Positions 16,374 through 24,956 of a DNA stretch of 64,000 bases are shown here, piece after piece. Under the pieces are notes generated by a model, which had not been told where the DNA came from, made no database searches, and saw only the letters and a program-made list of their open reading frames with translations. Where the stretch lies: the NCBI GenBank assembly GCA_021770345.1, contig JAETRD010000004.1:124001-188000 (forward strand), given 5' to 3'. Within the stretch, counting starts at the first letter, position 1. Each line of letters opens with the position of its first letter. The DNA is from Lachnospiraceae bacterium (lineage in GTDB: Bacteria > Bacillota > Clostridia > Lachnospirales > Lachnospiraceae). The translations under genes and the position numbers were made by a program.

Positions 16374-18107
16374 ATGTCTGTTCATACGAAAAAACCTGCG
16401 TCCCTGCGGCAATACATAACCGTTTTCTTTTTTCTGCTGATGCTGCTTCTCGGCGGTCTCGTGCTGTATAACAATTATCGCTCCGTACATATTCTCGAAA
16501 AAAATGTTCACGCCAATACCAAAGCTTCCCTGACCCTCTACCAGAAGGCGCTCGACCGCTCCCTCACCTCCGCCGAGACCTATCTGTACACTACCGCGGT
16601 TGGCAGCACTCCCATGTCAAATCTGCGCTATTATAATTTTAACACCACAAAGTGGTTTCAGGCAAAATATCAATTTAAAAATGATCTCGACTACGCACTC
16701 CACAACTATACGGTCGACGGCTTTTTCTGCTATCTCCCGTCAAAGGACTGCTACATTCCCTCCACAACCCAGACTGACGACCGCCCCCTCTTTATCCGCA
16801 GCATGCTCGCAGACGGCATTGCGGATGAAACCCTGAACTGCTCCGAGTGGACGCGTTTCTCCTATAAAGACACGTTTTACTTTTTTCGGGTACTCCATCT
16901 GAATGACACATATATCGGCTGCTGGGTGAGCACGAATACCCTGCTTTCCTCCATCGCCGATTACAGCGACAGCTCTTATCCCTTTTATTTTTCCACGCCC
17001 GAAGGAGCGCTCCTCACCAATCGGTTTTCCGTACAACTGCCACCCGGCGATTCCGTTCCCTTTTCTCTGGAAACCATCGACTCCGAGCAGATGTTTGTCG
17101 TGTCAAACGCCTTAAAGAGTGCTCCCTTTTACCTGACAATGCTGGTTCCGGCGTCCGAGATTTACAGCAATACACACCTCCTCTCCTCCGTCATCGTCGT
17201 GCTCGCGCTCGGCCTTATCTTCATCTGGTTTTTGCTTCTCGTCGCGGTCAGAATCGGGATTCTGCACCCGTTAGAGCAGCTGGCGTGCGCCATCCGGCGG
17301 ATGCGGGAGGGTAATCTGTCCGTGCGGGTTGAAACCGACCGCCTTCCGGAAGAATTTCAGACGGTGTTCGGCGCCTTTAACGATATGGTCTCCGAAATCT
17401 CCGACCTGAAAATCGACATCTACGAGCGCAAACTCCAGAAAAAAACACTCGAATCACAATACCTTAAACAGCAGATTACACCGCACTTTATGATTAACTG
17501 CTTAAATACCGCCTGCCAGCTGACCGAGCTGAACGAACTGACGCTTGCGGAGAATATGCTCAAAAGCTTAAGTACCCATCTGCGCTATACGCTCTCCTCG
17601 GGCCAGACGGTTCCCCTGCGCGAGGAACTCTCTCTTGTGGAAAATTATATCGCAATGTCAAATATCCGCTACCCCGGATGCATCCGCTATTTTCCCGACT
17701 GCGGCAGCGAACTCGACTCCGCGACCGTCGTGCCGCTTCTTCTCCTGAACTTTGTAGAAAATTCCATTAAATACGAGGTTGCAATGGGAGAAATTCTCGA
17801 TATTCATATTGAGGTCCGCGCAAAAGCAGTTCCACAATCCGATTCCTCCGCTGTCCACATCTGCATCTGGGATTCCGGAAACGGATTTTCCGACGAGATT
17901 CTTCCCGTCATACGAAATTATTCCGCAAAGCTGCCGGAGGAAACGTTTCATATCGGAATCCACAACGTATGGTTCCGCATGAATCATATTTTTCCGGACT
18001 GTGATTTTTCATTTTCCAACCGTCCAAATGCCGGCGCACAGATTGATATCCGTTTTCCCTATCGTCCGTTTCTCCCGCAGAACAGCACTATGGAGGCAGC
18101 TCTATGA
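16374..18107 (+). CDS. YesM-like sensor histidine kinase
   Basis: A 577-residue membrane kinase; the ATG at 16374 has GAAGGAGAG before it. Membrane segments lie near residues 15-37 and near 285-305, enclosing an extracellular sensing region of about 250 residues. A HAMP domain follows (HPLEQLACAIRRMREGNLSV), then the His_kinase domain of the LytS/YesM type with the phosphoacceptor in QQITPHFMINCLN, and an HATPase region with LLLLNFVENSIKYEV and DSGNGF. It passes phosphate to the AraC-type response regulator encoded by the next gene, overlapping by four bases. Such pairs usually sense an extracellular sugar and activate a neighbouring ABC importer, here the one at 19688-23164. Confidence 0.92.
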   Translation: MSVHTKKPASLRQYITVFFFLLMLLLGGLVLYNNYRSVHILEKNVHANTKASLTLYQKALDRSLTSAETYLYTTAVGSTPMSNLRYYNFNTTKWFQAKYQFKNDLDYALHNYTVDGFFCYLPSKDCYIPSTTQTDDRPLFIRSMLADGIADETLNCSEWTRFSYKDTFYFFRVLHLNDTYIGCWVSTNTLLSSIADYSDSSYPFYFSTPEGALLTNRFSVQLPPGDSVPFSLETIDSEQMFVVSNALKSAPFYLTMLVPASEIYSNTHLLSSVIVVLALGLIFIWFLLLVAVRIGILHPLEQLACAIRRMREGNLSVRVETDRLPEEFQTVFGAFNDMVSEISDLKIDIYERKLQKKTLESQYLKQQITPHFMINCLNTACQLTELNELTLAENMLKSLSTHLRYTLSSGQTVPLREELSLVENYIAMSNIRYPGCIRYFPDCGSELDSATVVPLLLLNFVENSIKYEVAMGEILDIHIEVRAKAVPQSDSSAVHICIWDSGNGFSDEILPVIRNYSAKLPEETFHIGIHNVWFRMNHIFPDCDFSFSNRPNAGAQIDIRFPYRPFLPQNSTMEAAL

Positions 18108-19684
18108 ACCTTTTGATTATTGACGACGAATATTACACGGTAGAAAACCTGCGGCAGAAAATTGCATCCCGCAGAATGTTTTCCGATATCTTCTGCGCTT
18201 ACAATATCACACAGGCGCAGAAGCTGCTCGATGAACAGGAAATCGCCGTGATGCTCTGCGACATCGAGATGCCCGGCGGCAGCGGCCTCGAACTCTTAGA
18301 CCTGCTGCGCCAGAAAAAACTGGACACTGTCTGCATCTTTCTGACCGCCTACGCCAAATTTGATTACATTTCCAAAGCAATGAAGCTCTCGAGCAGCGAC
18401 TATCTCCTAAAGCCGGTAGAAAACGAGGAGCTTTTTTCCGCTCTGGAAAAGGCCGTCGGCCAGTATGACAGACAGCGGAAAAATCTTCTTGACACGCTGT
18501 ATGCGGACTATTGGAAGGAAAGCGAGCTGTCTCTCATGGAACAGTTCTGGCTGGACCTCGTAAACCGTTCCATCCCTCCGCAGCAGGAACAGATTCAAAA
18601 CGAACTGAAACGCCGCAAGCTCTCTCCCTCCTTTGCCGGCGTCTCCTGCTACCTTCTGCTGGTCCAATGCTGTCCGGACAAACTGCAGTACCTGGACCAC
18701 AGTCTGCTGGATTTTACAATTAAAAATGTCCTGCGGGAATATTTCTATTCCCCCGCGGAGCTTCCGGTCGCCGTGCGCATATCGGAATATGTCTATCTGC
18801 TGGCTCTGCCCGCCGCCGGACGCACGCGCGGCCAGCTGCTTGCCCGCTGTCAGGATGCTTTCCGCCAGACCGCAGGGTTTGTGTGCTATTTCCCGTTTCC
18901 CTTTAACTTTTTTGTCTGCAGCCGCGCCTGCACGATGGCTTCCTTCCACGACAGTTTTTCCCCGATGCAGCAGGAATTGTATGAAAACGTTGCGCTGACT
19001 AACCATGTATTTGACATGGCGTCTTCCCCGCGGGACACCGCCGCATCCATGCCGGAGCTGCCGCTTTCCCGCTGGCGCGACCTTCTGCTGTCCCGTCAGA
19101 AAGAATCCCTTCAGGCGGACATCGATCTGTGGCTTTCCGGGCAGCTGCACTCCGGAAGCGCAAACCGCAGCATTCTGGAATGTTTTTACTACAGCTTTTT
19201 ATCCTTTCTTCTAAACCAGCTCGGAAGCGGGCAGAGCGAATTATCCGCACGCCTGAAAGAATACCTTCCCACCCAGAAGGCCGAAACCGCGTTCCTCTCG
19301 CTGGAAGCCCTGAAAAATGCCGTGTCGGAGATGCTCGAACTCTTCTTCGCGCTCTTCCCGTCGCCCTCCGGCAAAGCAAACGCCGTAACCGTTGTGAAAG
19401 ACTATATTGCATCCCACCTCGACGAGGAGATGACCAGGGAATCTCTGGCGGCGCTGGTATACTTAAATCCGGATTACCTCTCCCATATGTTTAAAAAGGA
19501 GACCGGCTCCTCATTGACGAGCTATATTATTGATGCCCGAATCGCGGAGGCGAAATGTCTGCTCTCCCAGGGAAGCTTAAGCATCCGCGACATTGCCATC
19601 GCCTGCGGCTTTCAGAATGTGTCCTACTTCTCAAAGCAATTCAAAAAGGCAACCGGCATGACGCCCCGGAAATGGGGCCGCTGA
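18104..19684 (+). CDS. YesN-like response regulator (receiver + AraC HTH)
   Basis: A 526-residue regulator. The receiver domain at residues 1-120 has LLIDDEYYTVENL, the phosphoacceptor Asp in VMLCDIEMPGGSGLELLDLL and the conserved Lys in SDYLLKPVENEEL. A long middle region of about 280 residues is typical of YesN proteins but has no assigned function. The C-terminal AraC double helix-turn-helix ends in YFSKQFKKATGMTPRKWG. Its ATG overlaps the kinase stop (ATGA). It faces the ABC importer operon convergently and probably controls it. Confidence 0.93.
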   Translation: MNLLIIDDEYYTVENLRQKIASRRMFSDIFCAYNITQAQKLLDEQEIAVMLCDIEMPGGSGLELLDLLRQKKLDTVCIFLTAYAKFDYISKAMKLSSSDYLLKPVENEELFSALEKAVGQYDRQRKNLLDTLYADYWKESELSLMEQFWLDLVNRSIPPQQEQIQNELKRRKLSPSFAGVSCYLLLVQCCPDKLQYLDHSLLDFTIKNVLREYFYSPAELPVAVRISEYVYLLALPAAGRTRGQLLARCQDAFRQTAGFVCYFPFPFNFFVCSRACTMASFHDSFSPMQQELYENVALTNHVFDMASSPRDTAASMPELPLSRWRDLLLSRQKESLQADIDLWLSGQLHSGSANRSILECFYYSFLSFLLNQLGSGQSELSARLKEYLPTQKAETAFLSLEALKNAVSEMLELFFALFPSPSGKANAVTVVKDYIASHLDEEMTRESLAALVYLNPDYLSHMFKKETGSSLTSYIIDARIAEAKCLLSQGSLSIRDIAIACGFQNVSYFSKQFKKATGMTPRKWGR

Positions 19685-19687
19685 CCT

Positions 19688-20587
19688 TCATCCTTTGACG
19701 CCGCCCAAGGTAATGCCCTTGACAAAGTTCTTCTGAATAAACGGGTAGATCACCATAATCGGCAGAATACCGATGGCCGCCATCGCCATGCGCACCGTGC
19801 TCGACGGAATCTTTGCGAGTCCCTCCCCCGCCTGCGACAGGCCGCTTGTATTCTGCGTCAGCGCCTGTATACTCTGCATCAGACGGTTCAGAAGATTCTG
19901 GATGCTAAACAGATCCGTCCTCTTTACCAGATAAATATAGCCGTTATTCCAGTCGTTCCAGTAAGCAATCGCCGCAAACATCGCCACCGTCGCGATAATC
20001 GGCTTTGACAGCGGGATTGCGATTTTCCACATAATCTTAAATTCGTCGGCCCCGTCGATGTACGCCGCCTCCATAATTTCTCCCGGCACACCCGTCACAA
20101 AATAACTTTTCATCAAAAGCACGTTAAACGCATTCATCAGAAGTCCCGGCACCAGAAGTCCCCAGAAGGTATCCTTAATATGGAATACATTCGTGTAGTT
20201 GATATAAGTAGGAACCAGTCCCCCGTTAAAGAGCATCGTAAAAAACACCAGAAACGTCAGCACGCCTCTCCCCGGCAGTTCCTTTTTTGAGAGCCCGTAG
20301 GCCAGACACATCGTAATCAAAAGGCTGAGCACCGTCCCAAGCACCGTGAGAACGATCGATATCCCATACGCGCGCAGAATCGTCGCGCTGTTAGAGGCAA
20401 AGATCCACTCATATGCATACACACTCCATTTCTCCGGGAAAAAGGAGTACCCATTCTTTACCAGCGCATCGTTGTCCGTCAGCGAAGAAATAAACATCAG
20501 CAGAATCGGTACGACCGCAAGCAGCGTCAGAACCACCATCACAAGGTGCCCGAAAAAATTATAAATTTTGTCCTCCCTCGTCTTCAT
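19688..20587 (-). CDS. sugar ABC transporter permease (LplC/MalG type)
   Basis: A 299-residue inner-membrane permease with six predicted helices and the binding-protein-dependent transport (EAA) loop at EIMEAAYIDGADEFKIMWKI then AIPLSKP, which docks to an MsmK-type ATPase. The C-terminus KNFVKGITLGGVKG is typical of the LplC/YtcP group. Partner of the permease encoded 10 bp upstream. No ATPase gene is present in the cluster, as is normal for this group, which shares a common ATPase encoded elsewhere. Confidence 0.93.
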   Translation of the reverse strand: MKTREDKIYNFFGHLVMVVLTLLAVVPILLMFISSLTDNDALVKNGYSFFPEKWSVYAYEWIFASNSATILRAYGISIVLTVLGTVLSLLITMCLAYGLSKKELPGRGVLTFLVFFTMLFNGGLVPTYINYTNVFHIKDTFWGLLVPGLLMNAFNVLLMKSYFVTGVPGEIMEAAYIDGADEFKIMWKIAIPLSKPIIATVAMFAAIAYWNDWNNGYIYLVKRTDLFSIQNLLNRLMQSIQALTQNTSGLSQAGEGLAKIPSSTVRMAMAAIGILPIMVIYPFIQKNFVKGITLGGVKG

Positions 20588-20597
20588 CCTTCTCCTC

Positions 20598-21542
20598 CTA
20601 TATCAATGCGCTGTCCCTGTCGATCTTACGGACAATCAGATTCGCTCCGAGTACCAATATAAAGCCGATAAACGACTGGTAAACGCCCGCCGCCGCCGAC
20701 ATCGAGATATTCCCCATCTGCAGCAGTCCCCGGTACACATAGGTATCAATCGTATTTGTCGTCGCGTACAGCGCCCCTTGGTTCATAGGTACCTGATAGA
20801 ACAGTCCGAAATCCGAATAGAAAATCCTTCCGATTGCCATCAGCGTCAGCATAATCACCGTGGGCTTTAACAGCGGGAGCGTGATATACTGAATCTGCTG
20901 CCAGCGGGTCGCACCGTCTATTTTGGCAGACTCATAAAAAGATTTGTCAAAACCCATCAGCGTCGCCAGATAGATGATGCAGTTATACCCAACCGAGCGC
21001 CACGCGCTCACAAAAATCAAAATAAACGGCCAGTACTTCGCCTCGGAATACCAACCGACCGCCTCTTTCCCCAACAGCGGCAAAATCGTGTTATTGATAA
21101 ATCCGTTCTCCACGCTGAAAAACGCAAATACCAGATATCCGATGATAACGGTGGATATCAGATTCGGGAGCAGGATCGCACTCTGATACAGTTTTTTGAT
21201 CTTTCCGTCCAGCTCGCTTAAGATAATCGCGACCGCAATCGCCAAAACCGTATTGACGACAATAAACGCCAGGTTGTATGCGATGGTATTTCTCGTAATC
21301 ACCCATGCGTCATCCGTTGTAAAAAGATATTCAAAATTTTTAAAGCCGACCCAGTCGCTGCCGTAAATCCCCTTTCCCGCATTATATTTTTTAAACGCAA
21401 TCATCAGTCCCGGCAGGGGCATATAATTATTGATAAACAGATAGATAAGCCCCGGCAGCATCAACGCGTAAATCGGCAGAAACCGCTTAAAGCGTTTCCA
21501 TGTCATTTTCTTTTTCGGCGCCGCAGCCAACGTCTTTGCCAT
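20598..21542 (-). CDS. sugar ABC transporter permease (LplB type)
   Basis: A 314-residue permease; the ATG at 21542 follows GGAGAA at workable distance, and an upstream in-frame ATG lies next to the intergenic hairpin and is less likely. It has LPIYALMLPGLIYLFINNYM at helix 1, the conserved GFKNFEYLF segment and the EAA loop in YESAKIDGATRWQQIQYITL then PLLKPT. It forms the heterodimeric channel with the 19688-20587 product. The LplB/LplC group typically carries oligosaccharides or aldouronate-like sugars; the actual substrate here is unknown. Confidence 0.93.
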   Translation of the reverse strand: MAKTLAAAPKKKMTWKRFKRFLPIYALMLPGLIYLFINNYMPLPGLMIAFKKYNAGKGIYGSDWVGFKNFEYLFTTDDAWVITRNTIAYNLAFIVVNTVLAIAVAIILSELDGKIKKLYQSAILLPNLISTVIIGYLVFAFFSVENGFINNTILPLLGKEAVGWYSEAKYWPFILIFVSAWRSVGYNCIIYLATLMGFDKSFYESAKIDGATRWQQIQYITLPLLKPTVIMLTLMAIGRIFYSDFGLFYQVPMNQGALYATTNTIDTYVYRGLLQMGNISMSAAAGVYQSFIGFILVLGANLIVRKIDRDSALI

Positions 21543-21585
21543 ATCAAACGTTCTCCTTTCCTGTCTCAAAGATTCACTCTTTTGC

Positions 21586-21610
21586 AAAAAGTGCCGCCAA
21601 ACGGCGGCAC
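21586..21610 (-). terminator. hairpin plus T-run inside the ABC operon (attenuator)
   Basis: Minus strand GTGCCGCC-GTTT-GGCGGCAC then TTTTT, placed 16 bases after the binding-protein stop and before the permease start. It should stop part of the transcripts and protect the upstream mRNA, giving more binding protein than permease. Confidence 0.75.
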
Positions 21611-21625
21611 ATCTGCTTTCCTCAT

Positions 21626-23164
21626 CTACTTATTTGCTGCCCATTCATCCAGCTGTGTCTGTTTTTCGTCGATAATTTTCTGAAGGCCCGCATCCATCAT
21701 CTTCTGATTCATCTCCTCGATTCCGGTCGCCGGGTCCACAAAGCCGAACTCCAGACTCTGCTCATACTCATTGTACACGTTCTGAACCGCCGTCACCTCG
21801 TTCGCAACATTGCTCGGGTCAAACGTAAAACCGCTCGCCGCAGACACCTTCGCCGTCTCGTTAAAGGTACGCATATCATCCCAGAGCGTCGGACTGTTTC
21901 CCTGCCAGATATGTGTGATAAACTGGTTCGGCATCATCCAGCCCATCGAATGGTTATAGCCGGAATTAGACGCGTCCACACCGTCCGGATAAGTCGCAAG
22001 ACCGTCCTCCCCGATCACATAGTGCGTGCCCTCAATGCCCCATGCCAGAAGATTCTGAAGATCGGGATTTGTGTAAAGCTCATTTAAGTACCGCATCGCC
22101 GCACCGGCGTCCGTTGTCGTCAGCGGAATCGCCCACGGCATACCCGCCACGGATGTGGACGACACAAAATTCTCTTTTGTCTGGAAAATTGTCATATCCT
22201 GTCCACAGAGGCTGCTCTCCTGCGCCTTGATTCCCGGTTTCCCGGCAGTCGTATAGCTCATAAGGCTCCCCGCCTTTACGAGTTCACCCACCGCCGTGGT
22301 GTCGGTCGCCGCATCCTTGCTGATGTAGCCCATCTGATTGAAATTGTACATCCTCTCACAGTAATTATAGTAAGTTTCGCTTGTGAAAAGATTCTCTACC
22401 TTCAGCTCTTTTCCGTAATCCAGCAATACGCCAAAGGCGCTGCCACCCAGCGGATCATAATCCGAAAACTGCTGTAAGGAAATGAGCACCGGCCGGTAGA
22501 CTTCTTTATCCGGATACTGCGCATGAAGCTGTGCATAGATCTCATCCAGCTCATCTTCCGTGATACGAATAATCTCCGCATCCTTATCGACTTCATAGCC
22601 GATTCCGTCCAGATACTGCGTCGCGACGGCAGCGCAGCCGTAACCGGCCGCAAAATCACGGTTATTTGGAAGTCCATAGAGCGTTCCGTCAATCCGGCAT
22701 GCCTCCACATTCTTCTCGCCGACCGCTTCCACGATACCCGCGCCGTAGGTCGAGAGCAGATCGTTTTCCTCCAGATCCAGAAGATACCCCTGCATTACCG
22801 CATTAGAATAAGAAAAACCCACCGTAGACAAAATATCAATCTGTTCCCCTCCGGACAGCGCTAACGTCATATTCTGGTTATAGGAACCAAAATCGGAAAT
22901 CTGCAGCTCCACCTCGATTCCCAGAGACGCCCTCGTAATTTCATTCATCGCATCCTGTATCTGCTGCGTATCCGCCGGTGCTCCCGTCCAGGTCGGAAAC
23001 GACATCACAAGATGCGTCACCTCTCCGGACGCCGCCGCATTGCCGGCGTCTCCTGCCCCTGCTTCCGTTCCGCCGTCAGTGTTTTTATCGCCGCCTCCCC
23101 CGCATGCCGTCATCGAAAATGCCATCAGCGATGCCGTCAGTATCGCTATCACTTTTCTCTTCAT
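21626..23164 (-). CDS. sugar ABC transporter solute-binding lipoprotein (DUF3502-type C-terminus)
   Basis: A 512-residue extracellular binding protein. The lipoprotein signal ends in MTAC (Cys21), followed by a Gly/Asp/Ala-rich linker to about residue 48. The body has THLVMSFPTWTGAPADTQQI and GLPNNRDFAAGYGCAAVATQ, with a C-terminal region (WLMMPNQ-like motif here GWMMPNQFITHIWQG, then EYEQSLEFGFVDPATGIEEM) of the DUF3502 type found in LplA-like proteins. It is the first gene of the importer operon, with a TATAAT promoter upstream. It is probably induced by the YesM/YesN pair. The sugar bound is not deducible. Confidence 0.92.
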   Translation of the reverse strand: MKRKVIAILTASLMAFSMTACGGGGDKNTDGGTEAGAGDAGNAAASGEVTHLVMSFPTWTGAPADTQQIQDAMNEITRASLGIEVELQISDFGSYNQNMTLALSGGEQIDILSTVGFSYSNAVMQGYLLDLEENDLLSTYGAGIVEAVGEKNVEACRIDGTLYGLPNNRDFAAGYGCAAVATQYLDGIGYEVDKDAEIIRITEDELDEIYAQLHAQYPDKEVYRPVLISLQQFSDYDPLGGSAFGVLLDYGKELKVENLFTSETYYNYCERMYNFNQMGYISKDAATDTTAVGELVKAGSLMSYTTAGKPGIKAQESSLCGQDMTIFQTKENFVSSTSVAGMPWAIPLTTTDAGAAMRYLNELYTNPDLQNLLAWGIEGTHYVIGEDGLATYPDGVDASNSGYNHSMGWMMPNQFITHIWQGNSPTLWDDMRTFNETAKVSAASGFTFDPSNVANEVTAVQNVYNEYEQSLEFGFVDPATGIEEMNQKMMDAGLQKIIDEKQTQLDEWAANK

Positions 23165-23220
23165 CCTTTTTCCCTCTCTTTTCGTTTCTTATCAAGTCGC
23201 CGGCCCTTAATATATGACTT

Positions 23221-23249
23221 ATTATACCGGGTTTGCCCTCCCCTCAAAA
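23221..23249 (-). promoter_or_regulatory. promoter of the ABC importer operon
   Basis: Minus strand TATAAT (23221-23226) with a weak TTTTGA at -35 (23244-23249) and 17-bp spacer. The poor -35 box fits activation by the YesN-type regulator. Confidence 0.5.
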
Positions 23250-23296
23250 CAACAATCCGGAGATAAACTAACACGATTCTGCTTTTTTATTTTCTG

Positions 23297-23344
23297 AAAA
23301 ATAAAAAGCGGTGCAGACAGTGAAAGTATTCACATGCCTGCACC
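23297..23344 (-). terminator. rho-independent terminator after truA
   Basis: Minus strand GGTGCAGGCA...TGTCTGCACC with an inner GTGAA/TTCAC pairing, then GCTTTTTATTTTT, placed about 25 bases after the truA stop. It ends the long ecf operon. Confidence 0.85.
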
Positions 23345-23368
23345 TTTTAACGCTTTGCGTCTTTTCCG

Positions 23369-24118
23369 TCAGCAATCTATTTCGTCATCATATTCAATTC
23401 CCGTCATCGTAAGTCCGCATGCCGGGGCCGTCGGCCCCGCTGCATCCCGGTCCGCCGCCGCAAGAATCTCTGGCATCTGTTCCGGCTTTCTCATGCCGCC
23501 GCCCACCTGAATCAGAGTCCCGGCAATAATCCGCACCATGTTATACAAAAATCCGTTTCCGGTCACGCGGATGGTAATGAGATCCCCGTCGCGCTCCACC
23601 GTGCAGGCGTAGATCGTCCGCACCGTCGTCTTCACCTGCGCACCGACCGCACAGAAGCTCTTAAAATCATGCTCGCCCTCCAGATACGCCGCCGCCTGCC
23701 GCATCCGCTCCACATCCAGCCTGTGATGATAGAAATAAGTGTCAAAACGCCTTGCCGGCATGCGGAACGTGCGGTTTAAAATCCGGTATTCATAGGTCTT
23801 GCGGCTGTTTTGATAGCGCGGATGCCAGTCCGCAGGCACCTCACACGATCCCTGCACCACGATATCCGCCGGCAATCGCTGATTTAAGGCAAACGCAATC
23901 TTATCCGCGGGCATTTTCGTCTGTGTGTCAAAGACGGCCACGTTCCCGAGCGAATGTACCCCGGAATCCGTGCGGCTCGCACCCGCCACCGTCACTGGCT
24001 CTTTAAGCAGCGCCGTAAGCTCCCTGTTTAAGACTTCCTCGATCGTAATCCCGTTCGGCTGCACCTGCCAGCCCCTGTAATTCGTGCCGTCGTAGGCCAC
24101 AACCATCTTCACGCGCAT
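23369..24118 (-). CDS. truA: tRNA pseudouridine(38-40) synthase A
   Basis: A 249-residue TruA enzyme, the usual size. It converts U38, U39 and U40 in the tRNA anticodon arm to pseudouridine. Motifs: VAYDGTNYRGWQVQPNGITI, the catalytic Asp in GASRTDSGVHSLGNVAVF, and GNGFLYNMVRIIAGTLIQVG. The ATG at 24118 has AAAGGAGAG. It ends the operon with ecfA1-ecfA2-ecfT, an association conserved in Firmicutes. The usual next genes rplM-rpsI are not here but about 16 kb further along the same strand. Confidence 0.97.
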   Translation of the reverse strand: MRVKMVVAYDGTNYRGWQVQPNGITIEEVLNRELTALLKEPVTVAGASRTDSGVHSLGNVAVFDTQTKMPADKIAFALNQRLPADIVVQGSCEVPADWHPRYQNSRKTYEYRILNRTFRMPARRFDTYFYHHRLDVERMRQAAAYLEGEHDFKSFCAVGAQVKTTVRTIYACTVERDGDLITIRVTGNGFLYNMVRIIAGTLIQVGGGMRKPEQMPEILAAADRDAAGPTAPACGLTMTGIEYDDEIDC

Positions 24119-24130
24119 ACCGTCTCTCCT

Positions 24131-24943
24131 TTACATCGGCCAGGGCAAAAACCACCGGCAGACCAGCACCACGCCGAGGTAGGCCGTGACCGTCAGATAG
24201 GCCAGCCCGTCCCTCTTCTGATAGCGCAGCGGCTTCATCTTTGTGCGGCCGCTCCCGCCGTGATAGCAGCGGGCTTCCATCGCCATCGCCAGATCGTCCG
24301 CCCTGCGGAATGCCGACACAAAAAGCGGGACCAAAAGCGGGATCATATTTTTTACCTTTGCAATCAGGTTTCCCGTCTCGAAATCCGCGCCTCTTGCCAT
24401 CTGCGCTTTCATAATCTTATCCGTCTCCTCGATCAGAATCGGGATAAACCGGAGCGCGATCGACATCATCATCGCGATCGCATGCACCGGCACGCCGATT
24501 TTTGACAGCGGCGCAAGCGCCTTTTCCAGACCGTCCGTCAGCTGATTCGGCGTTGTCGTCAGCGTCATCACCGAGGTCCCGAGAATCAGGTAGGTCAGGC
24601 GGACCGCCATCACAATCGCATTCTTTAGCCCCTCCGCCGTAATCTTTAGTTTCCAGAACGATACCAGCTCCTCCCCGGGCGTCAGAAACAGGTTGAACAC
24701 GGCGGTGATCAGCATCAGTATCATAATCGTCCGAAGCCCCTTCACCATAAACCGGAACGGAACCTTCGAGAGACGGATCACCGCAAACAGAAATACCGTC
24801 GCCGCGAGAAGAGCCACGATTCCCCGGAAGCAGAACAGCGATATGATGTAAAGCATTGTGCCAAATAATTTGACACGCGGGTCCAATTTATGAATGACAG
24901 AGTCTGCCGGATAATATTGGCCCAGAGTGATATCTCTTAACAT
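24131..24943 (-). CDS. ecfT: energy-coupling factor transporter transmembrane protein EcfT
   Basis: A 270-residue membrane scaffold of group II ECF vitamin/metal importers. N-terminal GQYYPADSVIHKLDPRVKLF is the typical EcfT opening. The two coupling Ala-Arg-Gly-type motifs appear as MKAQMARGADFETGN and MAMEARCYHGGSGRTKM. It joins the two ATPases to exchangeable S-components, none of which is encoded in this window. Fourteen bases separate it from ecfA2, with a GGGAGG ribosome site. Confidence 0.95.
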   Translation of the reverse strand: MLRDITLGQYYPADSVIHKLDPRVKLFGTMLYIISLFCFRGIVALLAATVFLFAVIRLSKVPFRFMVKGLRTIMILMLITAVFNLFLTPGEELVSFWKLKITAEGLKNAIVMAVRLTYLILGTSVMTLTTTPNQLTDGLEKALAPLSKIGVPVHAIAMMMSIALRFIPILIEETDKIMKAQMARGADFETGNLIAKVKNMIPLLVPLFVSAFRRADDLAMAMEARCYHGGSGRTKMKPLRYQKRDGLAYLTVTAYLGVVLVCRWFLPWPM

Positions 24944-24956
24944 AAGTCCTCCCTAG

